In this document: positions 16,182 through 26,522 of the stretch, in pieces | Position numbering within the stretch: the first letter of the stretch is position 1 | Layout of the letters: each line of letters starts with the position of its first letter | Assembly (NCBI RefSeq): GCF_003724155.1 | Contig: NZ_RJJQ01000001.1 | Span: 248,001-312,000 of the forward strand | Source: Flexivirga caeni | Lineage (GTDB): Bacteria > Actinomycetota > Actinomycetes > Actinomycetales > Dermatophilaceae | DNA: 64,000 nucleotides | Reading direction: 5' to 3' | Translations under genes and position numbers: made by a program | Notes under the pieces: model-generated | The model's input: only the letters and a program-made list of their open reading frames with translations | Told to the model about the DNA's origin: nothing | The model's database searches: none

Positions 16182-17866
16182 CTGGTGTCGCGTGCCCGGT
16201 GCACGTGCCGGCCCAGGAGCATCGCGAGCGCGGCCGCGACGAGGGCGACGACGGCCGCACCGAGGAACACCGTCTGGACCTGCAGCACGCCGGCGTCGGT
16301 CACCTGGGCCTTCGTCGGGTTGTGCAGTGACTGCACCCGGCCGTAGAACCGGTGCAGCCCGATCGCGGTGAGCAGCGCGAGACCGACGACCATCCCGATC
16401 ATCCGCGCGACGACCAGCAGGGACGACGCCACGCCGTGCGCGGTCTGCGGTGCGTCGTGCAGTGCGGCGTCGTTGACCGGTGCGATCGCGAGCCCGACGC
16501 CGAACCCGGCAAGCACGAGCATCGCGGTGGGCAGCAGCCACGAGTCCAGCGTGTGCGCGCCCCAGGTCGACATCTGCAGCAAGGCGAGGCCGGTGATGAG
16601 CAGCCCGGGCGCCGCGATGAACGCCGGCCCATGGCGTCGCAGCAGCCAGCCGCCCAGGAGCGCGCCGACCGGCACCGCCACCAGGAAGCGCAGCAGCACG
16701 AGCGCCGCCGTGGTCTGCGAGTCGGTCATGGTGAGTCGTGCGAGGACGGGTATGTCGACGACGATCGCCACGATCGCCGTGCCGACACACACCGAGACCA
16801 CGAGAGCCGGACGCACGCGACCGGTCACAACTCCGCTGGGAATCAACGGGTTCCGGATGCGCCGCTGGCGCCATACACACAGCGCGGCGGCGATCACGGC
16901 GAGCGGAAGCAACCACCAGCCGAGCGGGCCGACGACCTGTTTCTCGGGGTTGGAGGCGGCGAAGGTCAGCACCAATGCGCCCAGCGCGACCGCGATCAGC
17001 AACGCGCCGATCACGTCCACCCGGCGGGCGACCGGCCACCAGTAACGGACCGACAGCACGCACAGCACCGCGAGCGCGATCAGACCCCCCACGCCGATCG
17101 GCGTGAGCAGCCGGGAGGTGTGGTCGCCATACGGCACGAACGGCCCGCCCCACCGGATGGAGGTCGTCAGCGAGTCCGGGGCCCATAGCGCGAGGCCGAG
17201 GACCACGACCGTCGCGGCCCCGGCGAGCGCGGTGAGCAGGTGCCACCATCGGGGTATGGCGGGGCCGAGACGCTGCCGCGTGCGACCACGGCCGGTGACC
17301 ACGATGCCAATCGCGAGCAGTATGCCGAGCAAACCGTTGAGCCAGAAGATCATTCGCCAGTCGGAGACCGCGAGGACGAGCGCACCGAGCAATGGCCCCA
17401 CGACGCTGCCGATCTCCTGCACCGCCCCGACGACGCCAAAAGCCGCGCCGCGCCGGCCGGGTGCCCAGATCTCGGTGACGAGGGCCAGGGTTGCCGGGAC
17501 AAGCCCACCACCGCCGACTCCCTGGAGGAACCGGCCGGTGACCATGACGGGGAGCTCCGCCGAAATCGCGGTGACCGCCGAGCCGACCACGAAGAGCGCG
17601 AGGCAGACACCGAGAATGCGCCGGCGGTCGACCAGATCGGTCAGCCGGCCGATCAGCGGGAGCACCGCGACATAACCCAGCAGGAATCCGGAGATGATCG
17701 GCGTCGCCTTCTGCAACGCGTCGACACCGAGACCGACGCCGTTCATCATGTCCTGCAGCGCCAGCACCACCACATAGGTGTCGGCAGCGGCCAGCGCGAC
17801 GGCGATCGACGCGGTGCCGAGCAGCGCCTTGTCGCGAGTGGATGCCGCGGCGTCGGTGCTGGTCAC
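16151..17866 (-). CDS. DHA2-type MFS exporter, P55-like
   Basis: 571-residue, 14-helix major facilitator. Motif A (GRLTDLVDRRRILG) follows helix 2, and motif C-like GAVQEIGSVVGPLLGALV in helix 5 marks an exporter. It starts 4 bp after the stop of a LppX/LprG-type lipoprotein gene; this pair matches the mycobacterial lprG-Rv1410c (P55) operon, which exports triacylglycerides and affects envelope permeability and drug tolerance. An equivalent envelope-lipid role here is inference from that synteny. The GTG start at 17866 lacks a clear ribosome-binding site, consistent with translational coupling. Confidence 0.88.
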   Translation of the reverse strand: MTSTDAAASTRDKALLGTASIAVALAAADTYVVVLALQDMMNGVGLGVDALQKATPIISGFLLGYVAVLPLIGRLTDLVDRRRILGVCLALFVVGSAVTAISAELPVMVTGRFLQGVGGGGLVPATLALVTEIWAPGRRGAAFGVVGAVQEIGSVVGPLLGALVLAVSDWRMIFWLNGLLGILLAIGIVVTGRGRTRQRLGPAIPRWWHLLTALAGAATVVVLGLALWAPDSLTTSIRWGGPFVPYGDHTSRLLTPIGVGGLIALAVLCVLSVRYWWPVARRVDVIGALLIAVALGALVLTFAASNPEKQVVGPLGWWLLPLAVIAAALCVWRQRRIRNPLIPSGVVTGRVRPALVVSVCVGTAIVAIVVDIPVLARLTMTDSQTTAALVLLRFLVAVPVGALLGGWLLRRHGPAFIAAPGLLITGLALLQMSTWGAHTLDSWLLPTAMLVLAGFGVGLAIAPVNDAALHDAPQTAHGVASSLLVVARMIGMVVGLALLTAIGLHRFYGRVQSLHNPTKAQVTDAGVLQVQTVFLGAAVVALVAAALAMLLGRHVHRARDTSQPVAEPVNS

Positions 17867-17870
17867 TGCG

Positions 17871-18587
17871 CTACGGCGCGGAGATGGCAACCTTCTCGCC
17901 ATACTCGCTGAAATCGACGGTGTAGGAGGTGTTCGTGGCGCCCGGGTAGAACTGGCCGGTGATCTCGGCCGACCGCAATTCACCGGTGGAGGTGATCAGG
18001 TAGACGGCCCGGTAGGTCTGACTCGAGTCGCCGAAGCTGAGCGTCTTCTTGATCGCGGCACCCGGCAGCGTGCCGGTGACGGTCTGCACGATGTCCTTGC
18101 CGTCGCGCTTCTTCGCGCCGAACTTCGGGGACTGCGTCGCGACGAGCAGGCTGGAGAAACCGCCGTCGGTCGCGAAGATCTGTGCAGGGTCCGGCGCGCC
18201 GAACTGCTTGGGGTCGATCTTGGACATCGTCGGGCTGAGCGGGGTTTTCGCCCAGACCGATCCGTTGACGGCGATGATCGGCACCGAGACGGTGCCGGCT
18301 GCCGGGATGCGCACCCCGATGGTGCCTTTGAAGGCCGGAGCGTGCGAGCCGTCACCCTCACCGTTGATCAGGCCGTTCTGGTCGGACGGGAGGTTGGCCG
18401 AACTCAGCTTCAGGTGAACCCCGGAGGTGTCGTCCAGGGTCTGCTTCGCCTTGGCGAGCGTCGCCGCGGGAGTCACCGTGCTGCCGCTGGCGGTCGATGC
18501 GGACTTCTTGCTTCCGCTGCTGCAGCCGGTGAGGGCGATGGTCGCCGCGAGCGCGAGGGAGCTCGTGACGGTCAGGGTGCGTCGCAT
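17871..18587 (-). CDS. lprG: LppX/LprG-family lipoprotein
   Basis: 238-residue lipoprotein with a signal peptide ending in lipobox ALTGC (Cys22) and a Ser/Thr/Lys tether. The LppX_LprAFG fold follows (LAKAKQTLDDTSGVHLKLSSANLP at the start; VPIIAVNGSVWAKTPLSP and VDFSEYGEKVAISAP at the end). Family members form a hydrophobic pocket carrying lipids across the periplasm-like space, and LprG works with the P55 transporter. The exporter gene follows at once, giving strong context. The symbol is by analogy and could equally be another LprA/F/G paralogue. Confidence 0.85.
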   Translation of the reverse strand: MRRTLTVTSSLALAATIALTGCSSGSKKSASTASGSTVTPAATLAKAKQTLDDTSGVHLKLSSANLPSDQNGLINGEGDGSHAPAFKGTIGVRIPAAGTVSVPIIAVNGSVWAKTPLSPTMSKIDPKQFGAPDPAQIFATDGGFSSLLVATQSPKFGAKKRDGKDIVQTVTGTLPGAAIKKTLSFGDSSQTYRAVYLITSTGELRSAEITGQFYPGATNTSYTVDFSEYGEKVAISAP

Positions 18588-18699
18588 GCAGTGCAACCTA
18601 TCTTTACCGGATTTCGATGGGGCGGTGGCATCAGGTTGACGCACGGGAGCGGCATCCGGTTCCACACCATCCGGCGGCCGACTTCGCGACAATGCCGTC

Positions 18700-19545
18700 A
18701 TGACTGGTTTGCACGTGCACCACGTGACCGCCGACGACGGAGCAGCGCTGACGGCATACGTTCGCGAGCCGTCCGGCGGGACCGGCTCGACGCTGGTGCT
18801 GGCGCACGGGTGGGTCCTCGACCACCGCTGTTTTCTGCCGGTGCTCGCGCATCTCGACCCGTCGCTGCGGGTCGTGCTGTGGGATCAGCGCGGGCACGGC
18901 CGGTCGACCCTTGCGAGCGGGTCGCGGCGGGTCGGCCGGCAGTCGATCTGCCGGCTGGGCGCCGACTTGCGCACGGTGCTGGACGAGCTCGCCCCGGGCG
19001 AACGGGTCGGACTCGCCGGGCATTCGATGGGCGGGATGACGATCATGGCGTATGCCGGTCTCGACCCGGACCATTTCGCCCGGAGGGTGCACGGCGTCGC
19101 GCTCGTATCGACCGCGGCAGGCGGGTTGCGGGGTAGCGGACGTCCCGGCGAGCGTGCCGTTCTCACCGTGCTCCGCCGGATCGGTACGCCGGTCGGCCGA
19201 TGTATGACGGAAGCGAGGCTGCATGAGGCAGCCTTCGGCCGCGATGCCGACCCGGCCGACGTGCATGACGCGACGGTGATTGTGCGCGGCACGCGCATCA
19301 GCGTGATGTCGGGTTTCTACGATGCGCTCATGCGACATGACGAAGTCACCTCCCTGGCTGCGCTGCAGAACCTGCCGTGCCGGATCCTCGTCGGCAGTGG
19401 GGACCGGCTGACCCCGCCGCGGCTCGCGCAGCGGATCGCCCGCGCGGTGCCGACGGCGGAGCTGCGCACGCTCGATGGCCCCGGGCACATGCTCATTTGG
19501 GAGGCACCCGGTGAGGTCGCCGCTGCAGCCGAGGCGGTGCTGTGA
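18700..19545 (+). CDS. Alpha/beta hydrolase
   Basis: 281-residue serine hydrolase of the alpha/beta fold. The nucleophile elbow GHSMGG places Ser109, the oxyanion HGW near residue 36 fits, and the acid and base are probably Asp in VGSGDRLTPP and His in DGPGHML. WDQRGHGRS is the usual strand-4 motif. It is coupled to the downstream AGE-family epimerase (stop TGA and next ATG share one base), so the two likely act in one pathway. The substrate, an ester or lactone, is not determined. It is divergent from the lipoprotein gene. Confidence 0.9.
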   Translation: MTGLHVHHVTADDGAALTAYVREPSGGTGSTLVLAHGWVLDHRCFLPVLAHLDPSLRVVLWDQRGHGRSTLASGSRRVGRQSICRLGADLRTVLDELAPGERVGLAGHSMGGMTIMAYAGLDPDHFARRVHGVALVSTAAGGLRGSGRPGERAVLTVLRRIGTPVGRCMTEARLHEAAFGRDADPADVHDATVIVRGTRISVMSGFYDALMRHDEVTSLAALQNLPCRILVGSGDRLTPPRLAQRIARAVPTAELRTLDGPGHMLIWEAPGEVAAAAEAVL

Positions 19546-20810
19546 TGGAGATCGGTGGCGGCGCGGCCGGTGAGGCCGACGCGGGCGGCGTGCCGGCCGA
19601 CGTGCAGCGCTCGATGCGCGCGGAGGCCGACCGGCTGCTCGACTTCGCGCGACTGTCCCGCACGGCGCGGGGCTTCGGCTGGCTCGGTGACCGTGGCGAG
19701 TTGCTCGACCGACCATTGGAGTTGTGGATCACCTGCCGGATGACACACTCCGCCGTCCTCGGATTGCTTACGGGGAGAAGCGAATTCGCCGCGCTGGTGG
19801 ATCACGGTGTCACCGCCTTGCGCACCGTGTTCCGCGACGAGCGGCACGGCGGCTGGTTCGCCACCGTCGACGGCGCCACAGCGGCGCCCGTGGACGCGAG
19901 CAAGCAGGCCTATGCGCATGCGTTCGTGCTGCTCGCCGCGAGCAGCACCGTCGTCGCCGGCCGGCCGGGCGCGCGGGAGCTGCTCGACGAGGCGCGCGCC
20001 GTGCACGAGGAGCATTTCTGGAATGAGTCGAAAACCCGTGTGTGGGAATCCTTCTCGGCTGACTGGAGCACGACGGAGCCCTATCTGGGGATCAACCCGG
20101 TGATGCACACGGTTGAGGCTTTTCTCGCCGTGCACGATGTGACCGGCGAGCAGGTCTACCTGGAACGGGCGGAGGAGATGAGCCGCCAGGTGGCTCGGTG
20201 GGCCGGCGAGAGGGAGTGGCGCATCCCCGAGCACTTCGACCTCGACGGAGCGCCGCTGCCGGACTACAACAGGGAGCGGCCTGCCGATCCGTTCCGGCCG
20301 TATGGCGCGACCGTGGGTCACGCACTGGAGTGGTCGCGGCTGCTGCTGTCGGTAGGCGCCACACGTGCGGCGGCGGGGGCGGCATACGACACGGGGCTGG
20401 TGCAGGCTGCGGTATCGCTCGCTGATCGGGCCGTGTCCGACGGGTGGGCGACCGACGGCGCGGACGGATTCGTCTACACCACCGACTGGGACGGCCGGCC
20501 CGTCGTGCGCGCCCGAATGCACTGGGTGCTGTGCGAAGCGATCGCCGCGGCATACGCCGTGGGGCTGGTGACCCGCGAAAACCGTTGGGACGACTTGGCC
20601 GTCGACTGGTGGCGCTATGCGCGGCGCTATCTGATCGACGCCGAGCACGGATCCTGGCGGCACGAGCTCGATGACGCGAACCGCCCCGCGCACGAGACCT
20701 GGGTCGGCAAACCGGACGTCTACCACGCTCTGCAGATGTGCCTGCTGGTCGGTGACGGACTCCCCCTTGCCCCCTCCTTCGCGACCGCCCTCTCTCGCCG
20801 ACCGGGGTAG
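19545..20810 (+). CDS. AGE-family sugar epimerase/isomerase
   Basis: 421-residue (alpha/alpha)6-barrel protein of the N-acylglucosamine 2-epimerase family, which includes mannose isomerase, sulfoquinovose isomerase and cellobiose 2-epimerase. Conserved features are SKQAYAHAFVLLA, GINPVMHTVEAFL (His), YGATVGHALEWSRLLL (His), RMHWVLCEAIAA and GKPDVYHALQMCL (His near the C-terminus). These histidines are the general acid/base set. Start ATG 19545 overlaps the hydrolase stop. The last codons and the TAG stop lie inside an inverted-repeat element at 20794-20894, so the C-terminal SRRPG is element-encoded. Confidence 0.9.
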   Translation: MEIGGGAAGEADAGGVPADVQRSMRAEADRLLDFARLSRTARGFGWLGDRGELLDRPLELWITCRMTHSAVLGLLTGRSEFAALVDHGVTALRTVFRDERHGGWFATVDGATAAPVDASKQAYAHAFVLLAASSTVVAGRPGARELLDEARAVHEEHFWNESKTRVWESFSADWSTTEPYLGINPVMHTVEAFLAVHDVTGEQVYLERAEEMSRQVARWAGEREWRIPEHFDLDGAPLPDYNRERPADPFRPYGATVGHALEWSRLLLSVGATRAAAGAAYDTGLVQAAVSLADRAVSDGWATDGADGFVYTTDWDGRPVVRARMHWVLCEAIAAAYAVGLVTRENRWDDLAVDWWRYARRYLIDAEHGSWRHELDDANRPAHETWVGKPDVYHALQMCLLVGDGLPLAPSFATALSRRPG

Positions 20811-20894
20811 ATCGCCACCGAGCGGGGTACATCACCGGCCCGTCGACCAGGCCCGTTGTACCCCGCTCGATGCGGAAGTACCCCGCTCGGCGAG
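20794..20894. repeat. Nested inverted-repeat element (copy 1)
   Basis: Outer arms CTCGCCGACCGGGGTA (20794-20809) and TACCCCGCTCGGCGAG (20879-20894) pair 15 of 16. Inner arms ACCGAGCGGGGTACA (20817-20831) and TGTACCCCGCTCGAT (20858-20872) pair nearly fully. The right half is repeated almost unchanged at 22040-22077. It overlaps the 3' end of the AGE gene and supplies its stop. Confidence 0.85.
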
Positions 20895-20959
20895 AAGGGT
20901 GCCGATCACTGTGGATAACTTCTGCGGTGAGCCGCCGTAGCGTGCCAGCCTCGTGGCCC

Positions 20960-22027
20960 ATGCAGCGCTCACCTGGCCAACCCACCGTCCTGCCTGAGGA
21001 TGCCGTTCGCCCGTACGCGAAGCAGCGCGACGCGCACGTCGAAAGTCTGCGCGCCGGACTTCATCTCGTCACGAAGGACCGGCTGCCGCGCAACGAGGTC
21101 CGACCATTCACCAAGTTGCGCCGAGGCGCCTACGCGTATGACGGACAGCAACTTGAAGAGGCGGACGCACTGATCCTGCTCGCCTGCGCGGTCGAGGCGA
21201 AGGCCCAAACGCCGCCGGTGTTCGCGCAGGGCACCGCGGCCGCGATCTGGGGATTTCCGGTAGTCGGCAGGATTCCGCATCGCGTCGAAGATGTGGTCCC
21301 ACCAGACAGTCACGGCCGGGCTCCACAGGCACGACGGCGCCGCACCTCAATCGACGCCGACTACGTGATCATCGGTGGATTGCGTGTCACAACGTGTGAG
21401 CGGACCGTGATCGACCATGCACGCTACGCTCCTCTCGAATCGGCAATTGCCATGATTGACAGCGCAATTCGTTGCGGCGTGACCGCGAGGCGCGCACTGC
21501 TCGCCGAACTGGAATCGCTGCCGAAGGGCACCCGCGGCTGTCGAATGGCCACTCTCGCGGTCTACCTGGCGGACCCGAAGGCCGAGTCCGTGCTGGAGTC
21601 ACTCAGCCGCGCACGGATGTTCCAGCTCGGACTGCCGCGGCCACAATTGCAGGTCGAATTCACCGACAGGCGGGGGCTGGTCGGTCGGGTCGATTTCTAC
21701 TGGCCTCAGCTCGAGATCGTGGGGGAATCCGACGGAATGTCGAAATATGTTGCCGCTGAGGGCGTTTCCGCGCGCGAAGCCGTCGACGTGGTGTTGCGTG
21801 AGAAGGAGCGTGAGCTCCGGTTGCGGCGCAGCAACGGGGTGCGTGACGTGCTGCGGTGGGGATGGAATGACGCGCTCCGGCCTGGGCTGCTCTTCGAGGT
21901 GCTGGCTGCGGGCGGAGTGCGACCAGTGCTCGACGGGGGTTGGTCGTTACCCGACGGTCCGCTGCCACGCACCGCCTTCGCCGAGCGGGGTACATATCCG
22001 CCGAGCGGGGTAGAACGGCGGCCGTGA
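20960..22027 (+). CDS. AbiEi/DUF559-like protein with nuclease-type C-terminus
   Basis: 355 residues. The N-terminal half resembles AbiEi-type antitoxin/HTH proteins (LVTKDRLPRNEVRPF, LRRGAYAY, TAAAIWGFPVV, VTTCERTVIDHARY). The C-terminal third resembles DUF559, a Vsr-like PD-(D/E)xK fold: VGRVDFYWPQLEIVGESDGMSKY carries the acidic residues and VLREKERELRLR the basic helix. Similar proteins are common, multi-copy and of unknown function in actinobacteria; no AbiEii-type toxin gene is adjacent. Flanked on both sides by related inverted-repeat elements, and the final residues TYPPSGVERRP are encoded by one of them. Confidence 0.75.
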   Translation: MQRSPGQPTVLPEDAVRPYAKQRDAHVESLRAGLHLVTKDRLPRNEVRPFTKLRRGAYAYDGQQLEEADALILLACAVEAKAQTPPVFAQGTAAAIWGFPVVGRIPHRVEDVVPPDSHGRAPQARRRRTSIDADYVIIGGLRVTTCERTVIDHARYAPLESAIAMIDSAIRCGVTARRALLAELESLPKGTRGCRMATLAVYLADPKAESVLESLSRARMFQLGLPRPQLQVEFTDRRGLVGRVDFYWPQLEIVGESDGMSKYVAAEGVSAREAVDVVLREKERELRLRRSNGVRDVLRWGWNDALRPGLLFEVLAAGGVRPVLDGGWSLPDGPLPRTAFAERGTYPPSGVERRP

Positions 22028-22075
22028 TTGGGCCATCGTTCTACCCCGCTCGGTGCGGAAGTACCCCGGTCGGCG
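21979..22075. repeat. Nested inverted-repeat element (copy 2)
   Basis: Outer arms CGCCGAGCGGGGTAC (21979-21993) and GTACCCCGGTCGGCG (22061-22075); inner arms around CCGAGCGGGGTAGAAC (22001-22016) and GTTCTACCCCGCTCGG (22038-22053). Same design as the element at 20794-20894 and the same orientation, with the right halves nearly identical. It overlaps the 3' end of the AbiEi-like gene and lies 17 bp from the clpB stop. Confidence 0.85.
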
Positions 22076-22091
22076 AGAGGGGTGGGGTCTG

Positions 22092-24719
<2,628 letters not shown>

Positions 24720-24852
24720 GTCTGTCGGTCTCCTTCGTCGGATGGTCATTCAGGGTGCGTGCCGACCCGACTGCCCCCCACCACCCTCGCGCGAGAAGCG
24801 CCCGGGCGGCAAGGACTGTCCGCGACACGCGGCTATCGATTCCAACAACATC

Positions 24853-24879
24853 AAAGTTGAGTCTATTCCGCTCAACTTT
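24853..24879. promoter_or_regulatory. HAIR operator of clpB (HspR site)
   Basis: AAAGTTGAG, 9-nt centre, CTCAACTTT. The core GTTGAGT-N7-GCTCAAC matches the known HspR consensus CTTGAGT-N7-ACTCAAG at all but the outer and one inner position. It lies 134 bp upstream of the clpB start on the divergent side. Confidence 0.88.
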
Positions 24880-24991
24880 GGGTATGACGGCCGGGTGTCC
24901 GGCATACCCAACCGGGACATCGTGACCGAGGTGGGCACGACACCGGGATCAGCCCGGTCCTCGCCTGACACCGGGTGCGCTACCGGATCGT

Positions 24992-25019
24992 GAAAAATCT
25001 TTCGCCGGGTGTATCACCG
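24992..25019 (+). promoter_or_regulatory. ECF-like promoter motif, copy 1
   Basis: GAAAA (24992-24996), 11 bases, then GGTGTATCACCG (25008-25019). The identical arrangement recurs at 25322-25349 in front of the sigma factor gene. No coding gene follows within 380 bp; the downstream DNA is a series of hairpins, so this copy may drive a noncoding RNA or a longer operon leader. Confidence 0.6.
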
Positions 25020-25085
25020 CGGGGTCACGCCGCTCTTGACCGTCACCAAGGCATTCGACGCGACGGTTTGAGGTCGCCGTCAGCG

Positions 25086-25268
25086 CCGACGAATCGTCGG
25101 TGTCGAGGCTTGGTGCACGGACCGCCGGTTGTCGTTCGACCGGGGACTCGCGGTCTGTTGTCCGGGTTTGGGGGATTCCGGACAACAGACCGTGCGAGCG
25201 CCCCGCGTCCTGCGAACGAGAGCCGGTCGGGGGGCCTGTGCCCCGGGGCGATTGGGGGCCCCGGGCAC
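25086..25268 (+). ncRNA. Candidate structured RNA or leader: four consecutive hairpins
   Basis: Successive inverted repeats: CCGACGA/TCGTCGG (25086-25100); CCGGT/ACCGG (25125-25143); a perfect 15-bp stem CGGTCTGTTGTCCGG/CCGGACAACAGACCG (25151-25192) that extends with CTCGC/GCGAG after a bulge; and GTGCCC/GGGCAC with inner GGGG/CCCC (25238-25268). It lies between the two promoter copies upstream of the sigma-subtilase-CHAT operon. Strand is inferred from the promoter direction. Alternative readings are tandem terminators or protein-binding palindromes. Confidence 0.5.
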
Positions 25269-25321
25269 GGGTGGTCCGATGAAATCTTTCAATCAGCTTC
25301 CGCACAGGCGGGATTCCGGTG

Positions 25322-25349
25322 GAAAATTGCGCTACGCGGTGTATCACCG
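25322..25349 (+). promoter_or_regulatory. ECF-like promoter motif, copy 2 (sigma-CHAT operon)
   Basis: GAAAA (25322-25326), 11 bases, GGTGTATCACCG (25338-25349), about 50 bp upstream of the sigma factor ATG. GAAAA would be the -35 part and GTAT the -10 part. GGTG-TAT-CACC is itself palindromic. A motif shared by two positions at the same spacing next to a sigma factor gene suggests autoregulation. Confidence 0.65.
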
Positions 25350-25399
25350 GTGCCCGCCGGCGCCTCTTCGACGGCGTGACCAGACCACCGCCCGAGGTT

Positions 25400-26020
25400 A
25401 TGACCGACTACACAGGCGAACCGACGACCGACGACCCGACGCCGGGCAGAGCGTCCGACGGCGTGCTGTGGCAGCAGGCAGCCGATCACTTCCTCCGCTA
25501 CCGCGCGGGTGAGTCACGCGGACTTGACGACCTGGTGCGCCTGCTCACTCCGGTGCTGTGGCATGTCGTGCGCGCTTACGGACTGGATCGCCATCACGCC
25601 GAGGACGTTATCCAGACCACCTGGCTGACGCTCGTGCGGCGGCACGAATCCATCCGGCAGCCGCAGGCGGTGTCGTCGTGGATCATCATCACCGCCCGGC
25701 GCGAGGCCTGGCGGGCTTCGCGCGATGCCACGGCCGCCACCCCGATGCAGGACGAGGTGCTCGCCACTCGGGTGCCCGACGTCGAGTCCGCCGAGTCGCG
25801 GGCCGTCGCCAACGACGCGCATGTGCGCCTCTGGCGCGCGGTCGACAGCCTCGGCGACCGGTGCCGACGGCTGCTGCGGGTGATCGCCTTCGACGACCGG
25901 CCCGACTATGCCGGCCTCGCCGAGGAACTCGCGATGCCGATCGGCAGCATCGGCCCGACCCGCGGCCGCTGCTTGAACAAGCTGCGTGACGCACTGCGCG
26001 AACAAGGAGAGAGCCGATGA
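25400..26020 (+). CDS. RNA polymerase sigma factor, ECF-like (sigma70 family)
   Basis: 206 residues. Region 2 spans LDDLVRLLTPVLWHVVRAYGLDRHHAEDVIQTTWLTLVRRHESIRQ and the following SWIIITARREAWR; region 4 is RRLLRVIAFDDRPDYAGLAEELAMPIGSIGPTRGRCLNKL. Region 4 reads GSIGPTRGRCL, the form seen in many ECF factors. ATG 25400 follows a weak AGG. First gene of a four-gene operon; its stop overlaps the next ATG as ATGA. Two identical promoter motifs upstream suggest it directs its own operon. No anti-sigma with membrane segment or zinc motif is present. Confidence 0.87.
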   Translation: MTDYTGEPTTDDPTPGRASDGVLWQQAADHFLRYRAGESRGLDDLVRLLTPVLWHVVRAYGLDRHHAEDVIQTTWLTLVRRHESIRQPQAVSSWIIITARREAWRASRDATAATPMQDEVLATRVPDVESAESRAVANDAHVRLWRAVDSLGDRCRRLLRVIAFDDRPDYAGLAEELAMPIGSIGPTRGRCLNKLRDALREQGESR

Positions 26021-26505
26021 CTGACGCGCCCACACCCCCGCCGGAGACCGACCCGCTCTGGGCCCAGCTGCGGGAGTTCTGGGAGGCGACCGACCCGGTG
26101 CCGGCCGGTTTGTCACACCGCGTGCTTGCGGCGATCGCGGTCGAGGACCTGGACACCGAGTTCGAGCTGATGCGGCTGCTCGACAGCACCGCCGATCTGG
26201 CCGGCGCTCGCTCCGTCGGCGATGCGACCGGCACGAGCCTGCGCACGTCGACGATCCAGTTCACCCACGACCGGATCGAGCTGCTGCTGCGCGTGAGTGT
26301 CCTCGACGAGGCCCACCGCCGCGTCGACGGCTGGATCGCCCCGCCACTCGCCCGGACCGTGACGCTGCGTCGCGAGACCCAGTCGTGGGAGGTCGCGAGC
26401 GACGCATCCGGGCGCTTCGAGTTCCCGTCCGTGCCGGTCGGCCCGGTCCGCCTGTGGCTCCACGGCACGGATGACTCTTTCACCACGACCATGTTCGAAC
26501 TCTGA
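26017..26505 (+). CDS. CHAT-operon accessory protein with C-terminal beta domain
   Basis: 162-residue cytoplasmic protein I do not recognise as a named family. The first 55 residues are helical and acidic (LWAQLREFWEATDPVPAGLSHRVLAAIAVEDLDTEFELMRLL), a layout reminiscent of sigma-interacting proteins. The remainder looks like a small beta-sandwich (RIELLLRVSVLDEAHRRVDGWI, then SWEVASDASGRFEFPSVPVGPVRLWLHG), similar to carboxypeptidase regulatory-like domains. ATGA overlap with the sigma gene suggests stoichiometric synthesis; it could be the missing anti-sigma or an adaptor for the proteases. No membrane segment or signal peptide. Confidence 0.75.
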   Translation: MTDAPTPPPETDPLWAQLREFWEATDPVPAGLSHRVLAAIAVEDLDTEFELMRLLDSTADLAGARSVGDATGTSLRTSTIQFTHDRIELLLRVSVLDEAHRRVDGWIAPPLARTVTLRRETQSWEVASDASGRFEFPSVPVGPVRLWLHGTDDSFTTTMFEL

Positions 26506-26522
26506 CGAGGAGACCGAAGGCA

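Noticed and set aside
14172-17249. Very long open frame on the minus strand across the monooxygenase gene
   Set aside because: Arg/Ala/Gly-rich, low-complexity antisense translation of high-GC coding DNA; the plus-strand monooxygenase and minus-strand exporter in their own frames show clear families.
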